Positions 14,728 through 23,005 of a stretch of 64,000 bases of DNA are shown in pieces (the stretch's first letter is position 1; each line of letters starts with the position of its first letter). Source of the DNA: Streptomonospora salina. GTDB lineage: Bacteria > Actinomycetota > Actinomycetes > Streptosporangiales > Streptosporangiaceae. The notes below the pieces were generated by a model. It was not told the DNA's origin, did no database searches, and saw only the letters and a list, made by a program, of their open reading frames with translations. The stretch covers positions 496,001 to 560,000 of the forward strand of contig NZ_JACHLY010000001.1 in NCBI RefSeq assembly GCF_014204715.1, written 5' to 3'. Both the position numbers and the translations under genes were made by a program.

Positions 14728-16485
14728 TTGACCGACGAGACCGGGCCCCGATCAGCAACCGAAGCCGCCGACGAGATCACGCGCCCGGACGCCCCGGGCC
14801 GGGCTCGGCAACGGCACCGGCGCACCGCCGCGGAGGAGGTCGCCGACGTGCTGGCCGCCGCCGGGGTCCGCCGCTGCTACACCGTTCCCGGGGAGAGCTT
14901 CCTGGAGCTGGCCGACTCCGTCGAGCAGCACGAGGACCTGCGGCTGGTATCGACACGCCATGAGAACGGCGCCGCGTTCATGGCCGAAGCCGAAGCCAAG
15001 ATCACCGGTGTGCCCGCCGTCGCGGCGGCCACCCGCGGGCCGGGGGCCGCGAACCTGGCCGTAGGCGTGCACACCGCACGCCAGGACTCCACCCCCATGG
15101 TCGTGTTCCTCGGCCAGGTCACCAGCGACTTCCTCGGCCGTGAAGCTTTCCAGGAGGTCGACCTCACCGCTTTCTACTCCCCCATCACCAAGTGGGCCAC
15201 CACCGTCACCCGCGCCGATCGGCTCGCCGAGATCACGGCGCAGGCCCTGCGCGTCGCCACCACCGGCCGTCCCGGACCGGTGGCCGTGGCGGTGCCGGGC
15301 GATCTGTTCGGGCGGCGCGTCCCGCCGGCCGCGAAACTGCCCGGGGCCCAACCGCCGCGCCCCCCGCTGGGCGAGGACGAGCGCGACCGGCTCGCCGAGT
15401 GGCTGGCCGCCGCACGGCGCCCGGTGATCATCGCGGGCGGGGGCACCCGCGATGCGCGCGAAGAACTGGTCGCCTGCGCCGAGCGCTACAACGTCGGCGT
15501 CTACACCTCCTGGCGGCGCCAGGACGTGTTCCCCAACGACCATCCCCTCTACCTCGGACACCTGGGACTGGGCTGCCCGGCGCCGGTGCTGCGCACCGTG
15601 GAGGACGCCGACGCGGTCCTGGTCGTCGGATCGCGGCTGAGCGAGATCACCAGCCAGTCCTACCGCCTGCCCGCCGCCGCGGGTCCGGGGCCGGACTCGC
15701 CGATCGCCCAGATCGACATCGACCCCGGCCAGATCGGCGCGGTCACCGGGGTGTGGCTGGGGGCGGCGGCCGACGCGCGCCTGGCGCTGGACGCTCTGGC
15801 CTCGCTGCCGGTGGCCGCCCCCGACCGCGACTACCGCGAGGCGCACCGCGTGTGGGAGCGCACCGCCGCCGCCCCCGCCGACGCCGCCGCGCACCCCGGC
15901 GGCCTGATGCATCCGTGGGCGGTGGTGGAAGGGATGCGCCGGGCGCTGCCCGACGACGCCGTCATCACCAACGACGCAGGGAACTTCGCCGCGTTCCTGC
16001 ACCGCGGCTGGTTCTACCGGCACCCCCGGACCCAGCTCGCCCCCACCAGCGGGGCCATGGGCTATGCGGTTCCGGCGGCGGTGGCGGCCAAGCTCGCCGC
16101 GCCGCACCGCACCGTCGTGGCCGCGGTGGGCGACGGCGGCCTCCTGATGACCGGTCAGGAGCTGGAGACCGCCGTGCGGTTGGGGCTGCCGCTGACCGTG
16201 GTCGTCTTCCAGAACGGCCTCTACGGCACCATCGCGATGCACCAGGCGCGGGAGCTGGGGCGCAGGGCGGGAACCGACATCAGCGGTCCGCTGGACCTGG
16301 CCTCCTACGCGCGCGGTCTGGGTGCGATGGGCGCCACCGCGACGAGCCCGGTGGAGCTGGCCGACGCGCTGGACACGGCGCTTTCGGCAGAGCTGCCCAT
16401 GCTCATCGACGTTCGCACCGACCCCGAGATCATCAGCCCGGAAGCCACCATGACGGGCCTGCTCGGCTCCCCCGACCTCCGTTGA
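14728..16485 (+). CDS. ThDP-dependent enzyme, acetolactate synthase-like
   Basis: A 585-residue thiamine-diphosphate enzyme with the three-domain ALS/oxalyl-CoA decarboxylase-like layout. The N-terminal PYR domain (about 35-210) holds the catalytic Glu in RHENGAAFMAEAEA. A central domain follows (about 225-360, with PVIIAGGGTRDAREELV). The C-terminal PP domain has the ThDP-Mg motif GDGGLLMTGQELETAVRLGL ending in VVFQNGLYGT. The start is a TTG at 14728 with GGAGGACG ahead. The sequence does not settle the reaction; true acetolactate synthase catalytic subunits normally pair with a small subunit, which is absent. Location just after azlCD hints at branched-chain or 2-oxoacid metabolism, as inference only. 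Confidence 0.85.
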   Translation: MTDETGPRSATEAADEITRPDAPGRARQRHRRTAAEEVADVLAAAGVRRCYTVPGESFLELADSVEQHEDLRLVSTRHENGAAFMAEAEAKITGVPAVAAATRGPGAANLAVGVHTARQDSTPMVVFLGQVTSDFLGREAFQEVDLTAFYSPITKWATTVTRADRLAEITAQALRVATTGRPGPVAVAVPGDLFGRRVPPAAKLPGAQPPRPPLGEDERDRLAEWLAAARRPVIIAGGGTRDAREELVACAERYNVGVYTSWRRQDVFPNDHPLYLGHLGLGCPAPVLRTVEDADAVLVVGSRLSEITSQSYRLPAAAGPGPDSPIAQIDIDPGQIGAVTGVWLGAAADARLALDALASLPVAAPDRDYREAHRVWERTAAAPADAAAHPGGLMHPWAVVEGMRRALPDDAVITNDAGNFAAFLHRGWFYRHPRTQLAPTSGAMGYAVPAAVAAKLAAPHRTVVAAVGDGGLLMTGQELETAVRLGLPLTVVVFQNGLYGTIAMHQARELGRRAGTDISGPLDLASYARGLGAMGATATSPVELADALDTALSAELPMLIDVRTDPEIISPEATMTGLLGSPDLR

Positions 16486-16538
16486 TCTTGTAGCTACCGT
16501 CACTAGAAAACGGTTTCACGCACCGTAGCTACAAGATC
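16484..16538. terminator. 14-bp inverted repeat with TAGCTAC cores between convergent genes
   Basis: GATCTTGTAGCTAC (16484-16497) is repeated in perfect inverted orientation at 16525-16538, 27 nt apart. It begins inside the stop region of the ThDP gene and ends 43 nt before the end of rluD. Each arm also contains the palindrome GTAGCTAC. The AT content is well above the surroundings. A bidirectional terminator is simplest; a dispersed repeat is the alternative. Confidence 0.6.
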
Positions 16539-16580
16539 GGCGCGGGAGGGGGCGCGCCGGAGAGGGCGCGCGGGGGCGGG

Positions 16581-17525
16581 TCACTCGTCGCGCAGGTGCT
16601 CCAGCGCCGCGGCGAGGTCGTCGGGATAGGTGCTCTCGAACTCCACCCGGTGGCCGCCGGTGGGGTGCTCGAATCCCAGCCGCACGGCGTGCAGCCACTG
16701 GCGCTGCACGCCCAGGCGCTCGGCCAGCGCGGGGTCGGCGCCGTAAAGGCGGTCGCCCACACAGGGGTGGCGCAGCGCCGCCATGTGCACGCGGATCTGG
16801 TGGGTGCGGCCGGTCTCCAGCTTGATCTCCAACAGGCTGGCGGCGCGGAACGCTTCGACGGTGTCGTAGTGGGTCACCGAGGGCCGGCCGCCGGCCACGA
16901 CCCCCCACCGGCCGTCTCCGGCGGGGTGGCGGTCGATGGGAGCGTCGACCGTGCCGCGCAACGGGTCGGGGTGGCCCTGCACGAGCGAGTTGTAGACCTT
17001 GTCCACCACCCGCTCCTTGAAGGCGCGCTTGAGCACGCTGTAGGCGGTTTCGCTCTTGGCCAGCACCATCAGCCCGGAGGTGTTGGCGTCGAGCCGGTGT
17101 ACGATGCCCTGCCGCTCGGCGGCGCCGCTGGAGGCCAGTTCGACGCCGGAGGCCAGCAGGCCCTGCAGCACCGTGGGTCCGGTCCAGCCCACCGTCGGGT
17201 GGGCGACGACACCCACGGGCTTGTCCACGACCACGATGTCGGCGTCCTCGTAGACGACGCCCATGCCCGGCACCGGCTCGGCGCTCGCCGACGGCGGCTC
17301 CGGCGGCGGGGGCAGGGTGACCTCCAGCCAGGTGCCGGCCTCCAACCGGTCGGACTTGCCGACGTCCCGGCCGTCGACGGCGACGCCGCCCTCGGCGATG
17401 ATCTCGGCGGCGCGGGTACGCGACAGCCCGAACATGCGGGCGATGGCGGCGTCGATGCGCTCGCCCTCGATACCGTCGGGTACGGGCATGCTGCGGTGGT
17501 CGCCGGTCCCGGTCCGGGCGCTCAT
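16581..17525 (-). CDS. rluD: RluD-type 23S rRNA pseudouridine synthase
   Basis: Isomerises uridines in 23S rRNA helix 69 to pseudouridine. The 314-residue product has an N-terminal S4 RNA-binding domain (about residues 18-80: [20 protein letters not shown]) and a catalytic domain with [20 protein letters not shown], where the Asp of HRLD is the nucleophile, then [20 protein letters not shown], both RluA-family signatures. The ATG overlaps the lspA stop by 4 nt (ATGA), so lspA and rluD are coupled, a pairing conserved across actinobacteria. Start at 17525 is chosen for that overlap; an internal Met lies 12 codons further in. Confidence 0.94.
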   Translation of the reverse strand: MSARTGTGDHRSMPVPDGIEGERIDAAIARMFGLSRTRAAEIIAEGGVAVDGRDVGKSDRLEAGTWLEVTLPPPPEPPSASAEPVPGMGVVYEDADIVVVDKPVGVVAHPTVGWTGPTVLQGLLASGVELASSGAAERQGIVHRLDANTSGLMVLAKSETAYSVLKRAFKERVVDKVYNSLVQGHPDPLRGTVDAPIDRHPAGDGRWGVVAGGRPSVTHYDTVEAFRAASLLEIKLETGRTHQIRVHMAALRHPCVGDRLYGADPALAERLGVQRQWLHAVRLGFEHPTGGHRVEFESTYPDDLAAALEHLRDE

Positions 17526-18181
17526 GGCTTCTGCCCCCCGTCGTCGCTCCGCGGCCCCGACTCCTCCGCCTCCGCCGGCGGGTCCTCGGACGTGCCGGTC
17601 GGGGGGTCCGACTCGCGGCTGCCGTCGATGTTGATACCGCGGAAGGCCAGGATCACCGCGAGGACGCCGCCCACGACGATGCAGGAGTCGGCGATGTTGA
17701 ACACCGGCCAGTTGGGGACCCGGATCCAGTCGACGACGGCGCCGTGCAGCGGCGCCGGCGGGCGGAAGGCCCGGTCGACCAGGTTGCCCAGGGCGCCGCC
17801 CATGATCAGCCCGAGGACGACGGCCCAGGCGCCGCTGGCCAGCTTGCGCGCCATGAACACGATGTAGGCCACCACGGCCACGGCGATGAGGAAGAACAGC
17901 CAGGGCACGCCCCGCCCCATGGAGAAGGCCGCCCCCGTGTTGAACACGAGGGTGAACCTCAGCAGGTCGCCCACCACCGGTAGGGACTCGCCGGGAGCGA
18001 AGGCGGCCAGGGCCGCCTCTTTGGTCGCGTAGTCGGCGGCCAGGGCCGCTGCCGCGACCGCCGCCAGCAGAACGAACCGCCGCGGCCGACGCGCGGCGGG
18101 TCCGTTCACCGTCCGATCTTGGGCCCCGGAGGGCTCGACGTCACTCAGCGACGCTCCTCGCGCTGTTTGCACTGAACACAC
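17522..18181 (-). CDS. lspA: Lipoprotein signal peptidase II
   Basis: Membrane aspartyl protease that removes signal peptides from prolipoproteins after lipid attachment. The product has four hydrophobic segments and the two catalytic Asp motifs [12 protein letters not shown] and [13 protein letters not shown], plus [12 protein letters not shown], a conserved loop. A cytoplasmic, acidic, Pro-rich tail of about 40 residues follows the last helix. The start is uncertain: the longest frame begins at a GTG at 18181, overlapping dksA by 37 nt, and another in-frame GTG at 18109 would give a 195-residue protein. Neither has a good Shine-Dalgarno, which suits coupling to dksA translation. It lies in a dksA-lspA-rluD unit. 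Confidence 0.94.
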   Translation of the reverse strand: MCSVQTARGASLSDVEPSGAQDRTVNGPAARRPRRFVLLAAVAAAALAADYATKEAALAAFAPGESLPVVGDLLRFTLVFNTGAAFSMGRGVPWLFFLIAVAVVAYIVFMARKLASGAWAVVLGLIMGGALGNLVDRAFRPPAPLHGAVVDWIRVPNWPVFNIADSCIVVGGVLAVILAFRGINIDGSRESDPPTGTSEDPPAEAEESGPRSDDGGQKP

Positions 18182-18558
18182 AATGTCGCACGGGGAAACG
18201 CCTGCAGCCGTGCCTTTCCGATGGCCTTGCCGCAGGACTCGCAGATCCCGTAGGTCCCCGCGTCCATCCGCTGGATGGCCCGCTCGCTCTGCGCGAGCAG
18301 CTCACGGCTATTGTAGTTCAGCGCCAGGTCGTGCTCGCGCTGGTAGGCCTTGGCACCGGTATCGGTGGGATCGTCGCCGGCGCCCTCGACCGAGTCCGAC
18401 AGCCGCTCGGCCAGTTCGGACTCGGCCGCCGCGATACCGTCGCGCAGCTCGGCGACCTCCGACTCCAGTCCGCTGCGGACCTCGGCCAGCTCGGCCTCGG
18501 TCCACGGGTCCTCCCCCGGCCGTACGGGGAGCTCGGCCGCGTTCACCGTGCTCGCCAT
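18145..18558 (-). CDS. TraR/DksA family zinc-finger protein
   Basis: A DksA/TraR-like protein that would bind in the secondary channel of RNA polymerase; the exact role in actinobacteria is little known. A helical coiled-coil-like region (EAELAEVRSGLESEVAELRD onward) is followed by a C4 zinc finger: GICESCGKAIGKARLQAFPR, then CVQC. I chose the ATG at 18558 because GGAGGAAGGA lies ahead of it; an in-frame ATG at 18621 gives 21 more residues of similar MAST-type sequence. The promoter at 18728-18756 rules out any longer form. It heads the dksA-lspA-rluD unit. Confidence 0.88.
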   Translation of the reverse strand: MASTVNAAELPVRPGEDPWTEAELAEVRSGLESEVAELRDGIAAAESELAERLSDSVEGAGDDPTDTGAKAYQREHDLALNYNSRELLAQSERAIQRMDAGTYGICESCGKAIGKARLQAFPRATLCVQCKQREERR

Positions 18559-18727
18559 CGCCCCGTCCTTCCTCCCGCGGGCCTCTTCACCGGACGTCCC
18601 GGTCGTGGTCGTCGACGCCATCAGGAACTTCACCCCCTCGGGCCACACGCCTCGGCGGCGGCCGTGAACCCCGTTCTGACGTGCGGTTTCGCCACCCCCG
18701 GCGGCTCTCCCACACAAGATTCCGGGT

Positions 18728-18756
18728 AGCTTAAACGCCCGTCGGGAGCGAATCAA
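18728..18756 (-). promoter_or_regulatory. Promoter of dksA-lspA-rluD
   Basis: On the minus strand TTGATT (18756-18751), a 17-nt spacer and TAAGCT (18733-18728) form a good vegetative promoter. Transcription should start near 18721, giving a leader of 100-160 nt before dksA. Confidence 0.65.
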
Positions 18757-18888
18757 CCATCGACAGCCCAGCAGGGAACAGACCGGGTCGTGTGCCCATC
18801 TGTCCCCCTTGTGTTCCCGATCGGCGGCCGGGTACGCGTTCCGGAGGCGGCGCGCCGGCCGGCCCCGGCCGCGCCCCCGATACGCGCG

Positions 18889-19152
18889 CTACTGCGCCGT
18901 AGCGAACCCGCCGTAGTCCTGGGCGAGCATCGCCAGATGCGGCTCGTCGAACGTCGCCGGTCCGCCGTGCGGACCGGTGTCCACCTCGATCACCCAGTCG
19001 ACGTCCTCGGCGTCGTCTTCACCGGCCAGCATGTCGCGGTGCACGACGCAGGGCTCATAGCCCTGGTCCTGCAGCTGCTCGGCCAGTTCCTCGGCGTCCT
19101 CCTTCTCGGAGAGCGTGACGAACACGCTGCCCTCCTTGCCGGTCGCGGCCAC
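18889..19152 (-). CDS. Small acidic protein of unknown function
   Basis: An 87-residue acidic protein. After a Met-Ala-Ala-Thr start it reads VFVTLSEKEDAEELAEQLQD, then GYEPCVVHRDMLAGEDDAED and VDWVIEVDTGPHGGPATFDE. The alternating strand-helix-strand pattern suggests a small alpha/beta fold, of the size of ACT or ferredoxin-like domains. The start GTG at 19152 has AAGGAGGCGG 5 nt ahead, which is decisive against longer frames. It is divergent from ileS, and its 5' end lies about 210 bp from the ileS promoter. I recognise no named family, though the compact acidic composition and good translation signals argue for a real gene. Confidence 0.72.
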   Translation of the reverse strand: MAATGKEGSVFVTLSEKEDAEELAEQLQDQGYEPCVVHRDMLAGEDDAEDVDWVIEVDTGPHGGPATFDEPHLAMLAQDYGGFATAQ

Positions 19153-19363
19153 GGACCGCCTCCTTTCGTCGATCGCCACACGGTGCCTTCGCGCGGCCCT
19201 GCGCCCGCCGGCGGCGGTCCGCCTGCGGGCGCACGGCCCGGCACGCAAGTATGCACCGAGCACCGGGCGGCGGCCCCGCCGAGGTCGGGGCCGCGCAGCC
19301 GCGCGTCGCGCCGCGGCGCACACCGCGGCGGGCGGATCGCCCTACTCCGCCCCCGGTGTGGGC

Positions 19364-19654
19364 TATCCTCGGATGCACGGCACGGCGCGGATGGGGACGA
19401 GTACCTGCGGACACGGCCCAGAGCGACCCGGGGACGGTGCGAGCCCGGGGGCAGGACCGTCGGGAAGATCACCCCGGAGCCGCCGGAAGAACGGCACGGT
19501 GCGCGCTGCGTACCGGCTCAGTAGAACCGGCAGCCGCGGAAAGCGAGAGGGGACGGGGCGGCAGGACCGCCCCGCCCAAGGAGGGTGGTACCGCGGGGCC
19601 CGCAGCCTCGTCCCTCCATCAGGTCAATCCGATGCCCTGGTGAGAGGTAGACCG
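19364..19654 (+). promoter_or_regulatory. T-box leader (isoleucine) controlling ileS, with -10 TATCCT
   Basis: A T-box riboswitch senses uncharged tRNA(Ile). A TATCCT (19364-19369) is the likely -10. In Stem I, AGTA (19400-19403) and GAA (19465-19467) form the two sides of the specifier loop, with specifier ATC at 19468-19470, an Ile codon. The conserved T-box reads AGGGTGGTACCGCGG (19582-19596); its bulge TGGT (19586-19589) is complementary to an ACCA acceptor end. The ileS ribosome binding site GAGAGGT (19642-19648) follows a small hairpin (about 19618-19642), and no U-rich terminator is seen, so control is probably at translation, as in other actinobacterial ileS T-boxes. Confidence 0.9.
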
Positions 19655-22600
19655 ATGCCCGATCACAGCGCCGCCCGTTCCTTCCCCGCGCTGCCGTCCC
19701 AGATCGACCTGCCCGCTACCGAGCACGCGGTGCTCGGCCGCTGGTCGCAGCAGAAGATCTTCGAACGCTCCCTGGAGCAGTCGCGGGGCAATCCCGACTG
19801 GGTGTTCTACGAGGGCCCGCCCACCGCCAACGGCCAGCCCGGTGTCCACCACGTCGAGGCGCGGGTGTTCAAGGACGTCTTCCCCCGTTTCAAGACCATG
19901 CGCGGCTACCATGTGGACCGCAAGGCCGGGTGGGACTGCCACGGCCTGCCCGTGGAGGTCGCGGTGGAGAAGGAGCTGGGCCTCAGCGGCAAGAAGGACA
20001 TCGAAGAGTTCGGTGTCGCCGAGTTCAACGCCCACTGCCGCGAGTCCGTGCTGCGCAACGTGGGTGCGTTCACCGCCATGACGGAACGCATGGGCTACTG
20101 GGTGAACATGGACGAGGCCTACCGCACCATGGACCCCGAGTACGTGGAATCGGTGTGGTGGGCGCTCAAGACCATCTGGAACCAGGGCCTGCTGGTGCGC
20201 GACTACCGCATCAGCCCGTACTGCCCGCGGTGCGGCACCACGCTGTCCGACCACGAGCTCGCGCAGGGCTACGAGACGGTGACCGACCCTTCGGTCTACG
20301 TGCGCTTCCCCGTCACCTCCGGCCCGCTGGCCGACCCGCAACGCCCGACCTCCCTTCTGGTGTGGACCACGACCCCCTGGACGCTGGTCTCCAACACCGC
20401 GGTGGCGGTGCACCCCGACGTCGCCTACGTCGTGGCCACCGACGGCTCCGAGCGGCTCCTGGTCGCCGAGCCGCTGGTCACCGCGGCCCTGGGCGAGGGA
20501 TGGACGCTGACGGGCGAGCGCTTCGAGGGCTCGGAGATGGAGCGCTGGACCTACCAGCGCCCCTTCGAGCTGGTCGGCTTCGACGAGCCCGCGCACTTCA
20601 TCCTGCTGGCCGACTACGTGACCGTCGACGACGGTACCGGCCTGGTCCACCAGTCGCCGGCGTTCGGCGCCGACGACATGGCGGTGTGCCGCGCCTACGG
20701 ACTGCCCGTGGTCAACCCGGTGCGCGCGGACGGCACCTTCGACGAAGATCTGGACCTGGTCGGCGGAACCTTCTTCAAGGCCGCCGACGCCACCCTGGTC
20801 GACGATCTGCGGACGCGGGGGCTGCTGCTGCGCGACCAGCCCTACGAGCACAGCTACCCGCACTGCTGGCGCTGCCACACGCCGCTGCTCTACTATGCGC
20901 TGCCGTCCTGGTACATCAAGACGACTGCGATCAAGGACCGGCTGCTGGAGCAGAACGCGCGCACCAACTGGTTCCCCGAGAACGTCAAGGAGGGGCGCTA
21001 CGGCGAGTGGCTGCGCAACAACATCGACTGGGCGCTCTCGCGCAGCCGCTACTGGGGCACGCCGCTTCCCGTGTGGGTCTGCCCCGAAGAGCACCACACG
21101 GTCGTGGGCTCGCTGGAGGAGCTGGGCGGGCTGGCCGGCCGGGACCTCAGCGCGCTGGACCCGCACCGGCCCTACGTCGACGACGTGGCTTTCGACTGCC
21201 CGCAGTGCGGGGGCCGCGCCGAGCGCGTGCCCGAGGTCATCGACGTGTGGTTCGATTCCGGCGCGATGCCGTTCGCCCAATGGGGCGCGCCGCACCGCAA
21301 CAACGACGCGTTCGAAGCCGGCTTCCCCGGCCAGTACATCTGCGAGGCCATCGACCAGACCCGCGGATGGTTCTACTCGATGATGGCGGTCAGCACGCTG
21401 GTCTTCGGCCGCTCCTCCTACGAGAACGTCGTCTGCCTGGGCCACATCCTGGCCGAGGACGGCCGGAAGATGAGCAAGAACCTGGGCAACGTCCTCGAAC
21501 CCGTGGACGTCATGGAGCGCCACGGCGCCGACGCGCTGCGGTGGTTCATGGCCGCCAGTGGGTCGCCGTGGATGCCGCGCCGCGTGGGCCACGACGCGCT
21601 TGAGGAGATCGTCCGCAAGGTCCTGCTGACCTACTACAACACCGCGTCGTTCTTCACCCTGTATGCGGGTGCGGGCAACGCCTGGAGCCACGACAGGCTC
21701 GCCGAGGCGCCCGCGCCCGGCGACCGGCCGCTGCTGGACCGGTGGCTGCTCTCCGAGCTCAACCGGGTCGTCGCGGGGGTGGGCGACGCCCTCGACCGGT
21801 TCGACACCGCCGGAGCGGGGCGGCTGATCACGACCTTCGTCGACGACCTGTCGAACTGGTACGTGCGCCGTTCGCGCCGCCGGTTCTGGGCGGGGGCGGA
21901 CACGCCCGAAGGCGCTTCGGCGTTCGCCACGCTGTTCACGGCGCTGGAGTCGCTTACGCTGGTCATGGCGCCGGTGGTGCCGTTCATCACCGACCACGTG
22001 TGGGCGGCGCTGCGCCGCCCCGAGGCACCGGAGTCGGTGCATCTGGCGCAGTGGCCCGAGGCGCGCGAGGACCTCGTCGACCCGCGGCTGTCGGAGCAGA
22101 TGGCACTGGTCCGGAGGCTGGTGGAGTTGGGCCGTGCCGCCCGGGTGGACTCGGGCGTGCGTACCCGCCAGCCGCTGTCGCGGGTACTGGTCGGCGCCGC
22201 CGGTTTCGCCGAGCTGCCCGAGCAGCTGCGGGGCCAGATCGCCGAGGAGCTCAACGTGCAGCAGCTCGACCCGCTGTCCGCGGTCGGCGGCGACCTGGTG
22301 GAGCACACGGTCAAACCCAACTTCCGCGCGCTGGGCAAGCGGTTCGCCAAGCGCACCCCGGTGGTGGCCGAGGCGATCGGCGCCGCCGACGCCCGCACGC
22401 TGGTGGAACAGGTGCGCTCGACCGGCTGGGCCCACATCGAGGTCGAGGGCGAGCCGGTGGAGATCAGCTCCGAGGAGATCCTGGTCAGCGAGCAGCCCCG
22501 GGAAGGCTGGACGGTGGCGGCGGAGAACGGCGAGACGGTCGCCCTGGATCTGGAGATCACGCCGGAGCTGCAGCGGGCCGGGCTGGCCCGCGAACTGGTC

Positions 22601-22831
22601 CGCCTCATCCAGGACGCCCGAAAGTCCGGGGGCCTGGAGATCTCCGACCGGATCGACCTGTGGTGGTCGGCCGACGACCCGGTCACCGCCCAGGCTCTCC
22701 AGGAGCACGCGACCATGATCGCGGGCGAGGTGCTGGCGGTCAGCGTCACCGAGGGCGCCCCGCAGAGCGGCGGCCACAGCGTCGCCTCCGATGAACTCGG
22801 CGTGACGGTGCACCTGCGCACGGCCGCCTGA
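19655..22831 (+). CDS. ileS: Isoleucyl-tRNA synthetase (IleRS2-like) with swapped GXHH motif
   Basis: Charges tRNA(Ile) with isoleucine. The 1058-residue protein has the long form of actinobacterial and eukaryotic-type IleRS. The class I signature near residues 52-66 reads PPTANGQPGVHH: where HXGH is usual, G63-V64-H65-H66 is present. The editing domain (about 190-400) contains LLVWTTTPWTLVSNTAVAVH and the DDGTGLVHQSPAFGADD stretch. The second signature is KMSKN at 605-609 (usual KMSKS), and the anticodon-binding region follows. GAGAGGT lies 6 nt ahead of the ATG at 19655. The T-box leader controls it. The swapped motif is discussed under findings. Confidence 0.96.
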   Translation: MPDHSAARSFPALPSQIDLPATEHAVLGRWSQQKIFERSLEQSRGNPDWVFYEGPPTANGQPGVHHVEARVFKDVFPRFKTMRGYHVDRKAGWDCHGLPVEVAVEKELGLSGKKDIEEFGVAEFNAHCRESVLRNVGAFTAMTERMGYWVNMDEAYRTMDPEYVESVWWALKTIWNQGLLVRDYRISPYCPRCGTTLSDHELAQGYETVTDPSVYVRFPVTSGPLADPQRPTSLLVWTTTPWTLVSNTAVAVHPDVAYVVATDGSERLLVAEPLVTAALGEGWTLTGERFEGSEMERWTYQRPFELVGFDEPAHFILLADYVTVDDGTGLVHQSPAFGADDMAVCRAYGLPVVNPVRADGTFDEDLDLVGGTFFKAADATLVDDLRTRGLLLRDQPYEHSYPHCWRCHTPLLYYALPSWYIKTTAIKDRLLEQNARTNWFPENVKEGRYGEWLRNNIDWALSRSRYWGTPLPVWVCPEEHHTVVGSLEELGGLAGRDLSALDPHRPYVDDVAFDCPQCGGRAERVPEVIDVWFDSGAMPFAQWGAPHRNNDAFEAGFPGQYICEAIDQTRGWFYSMMAVSTLVFGRSSYENVVCLGHILAEDGRKMSKNLGNVLEPVDVMERHGADALRWFMAASGSPWMPRRVGHDALEEIVRKVLLTYYNTASFFTLYAGAGNAWSHDRLAEAPAPGDRPLLDRWLLSELNRVVAGVGDALDRFDTAGAGRLITTFVDDLSNWYVRRSRRRFWAGADTPEGASAFATLFTALESLTLVMAPVVPFITDHVWAALRRPEAPESVHLAQWPEAREDLVDPRLSEQMALVRRLVELGRAARVDSGVRTRQPLSRVLVGAAGFAELPEQLRGQIAEELNVQQLDPLSAVGGDLVEHTVKPNFRALGKRFAKRTPVVAEAIGAADARTLVEQVRSTGWAHIEVEGEPVEISSEEILVSEQPREGWTVAAENGETVALDLEITPELQRAGLARELVRLIQDARKSGGLEISDRIDLWWSADDPVTAQALQEHATMIAGEVLAVSVTEGAPQSGGHSVASDELGVTVHLRTAA

Positions 22832-22840
22832 CGGCGTGCG

Positions 22841-22878
22841 CGGCCCCGGTGCCGACCGTCCCGTCGGCACCGGGGCCG
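22841..22878 (+). terminator. 16-bp perfect hairpin after ileS
   Basis: Arms 22841-22856 and 22863-22878 pair perfectly around a 6-nt loop, 9 nt after the ileS stop. Confidence 0.78.
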
Positions 22879-23005
22879 TGTGCGCGTCGTGCGTATGCCC
22901 GCCGCCTGCGTCGGCCCAGCGGTGGGAGAGTCCCCGCCCGTGGGACGCGGCGCTCCCGCCGATGTCCCGGCGGGTTCCCGACCGGGTCGGCCCGGCGGAA
23001 CGCCG

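Noticed and set aside
19619-22870. Minus-strand frame of over 1000 codons opposite ileS
   Set aside because: It is the shadow of the synthetase gene; the plus strand has a complete IleRS and its T-box.
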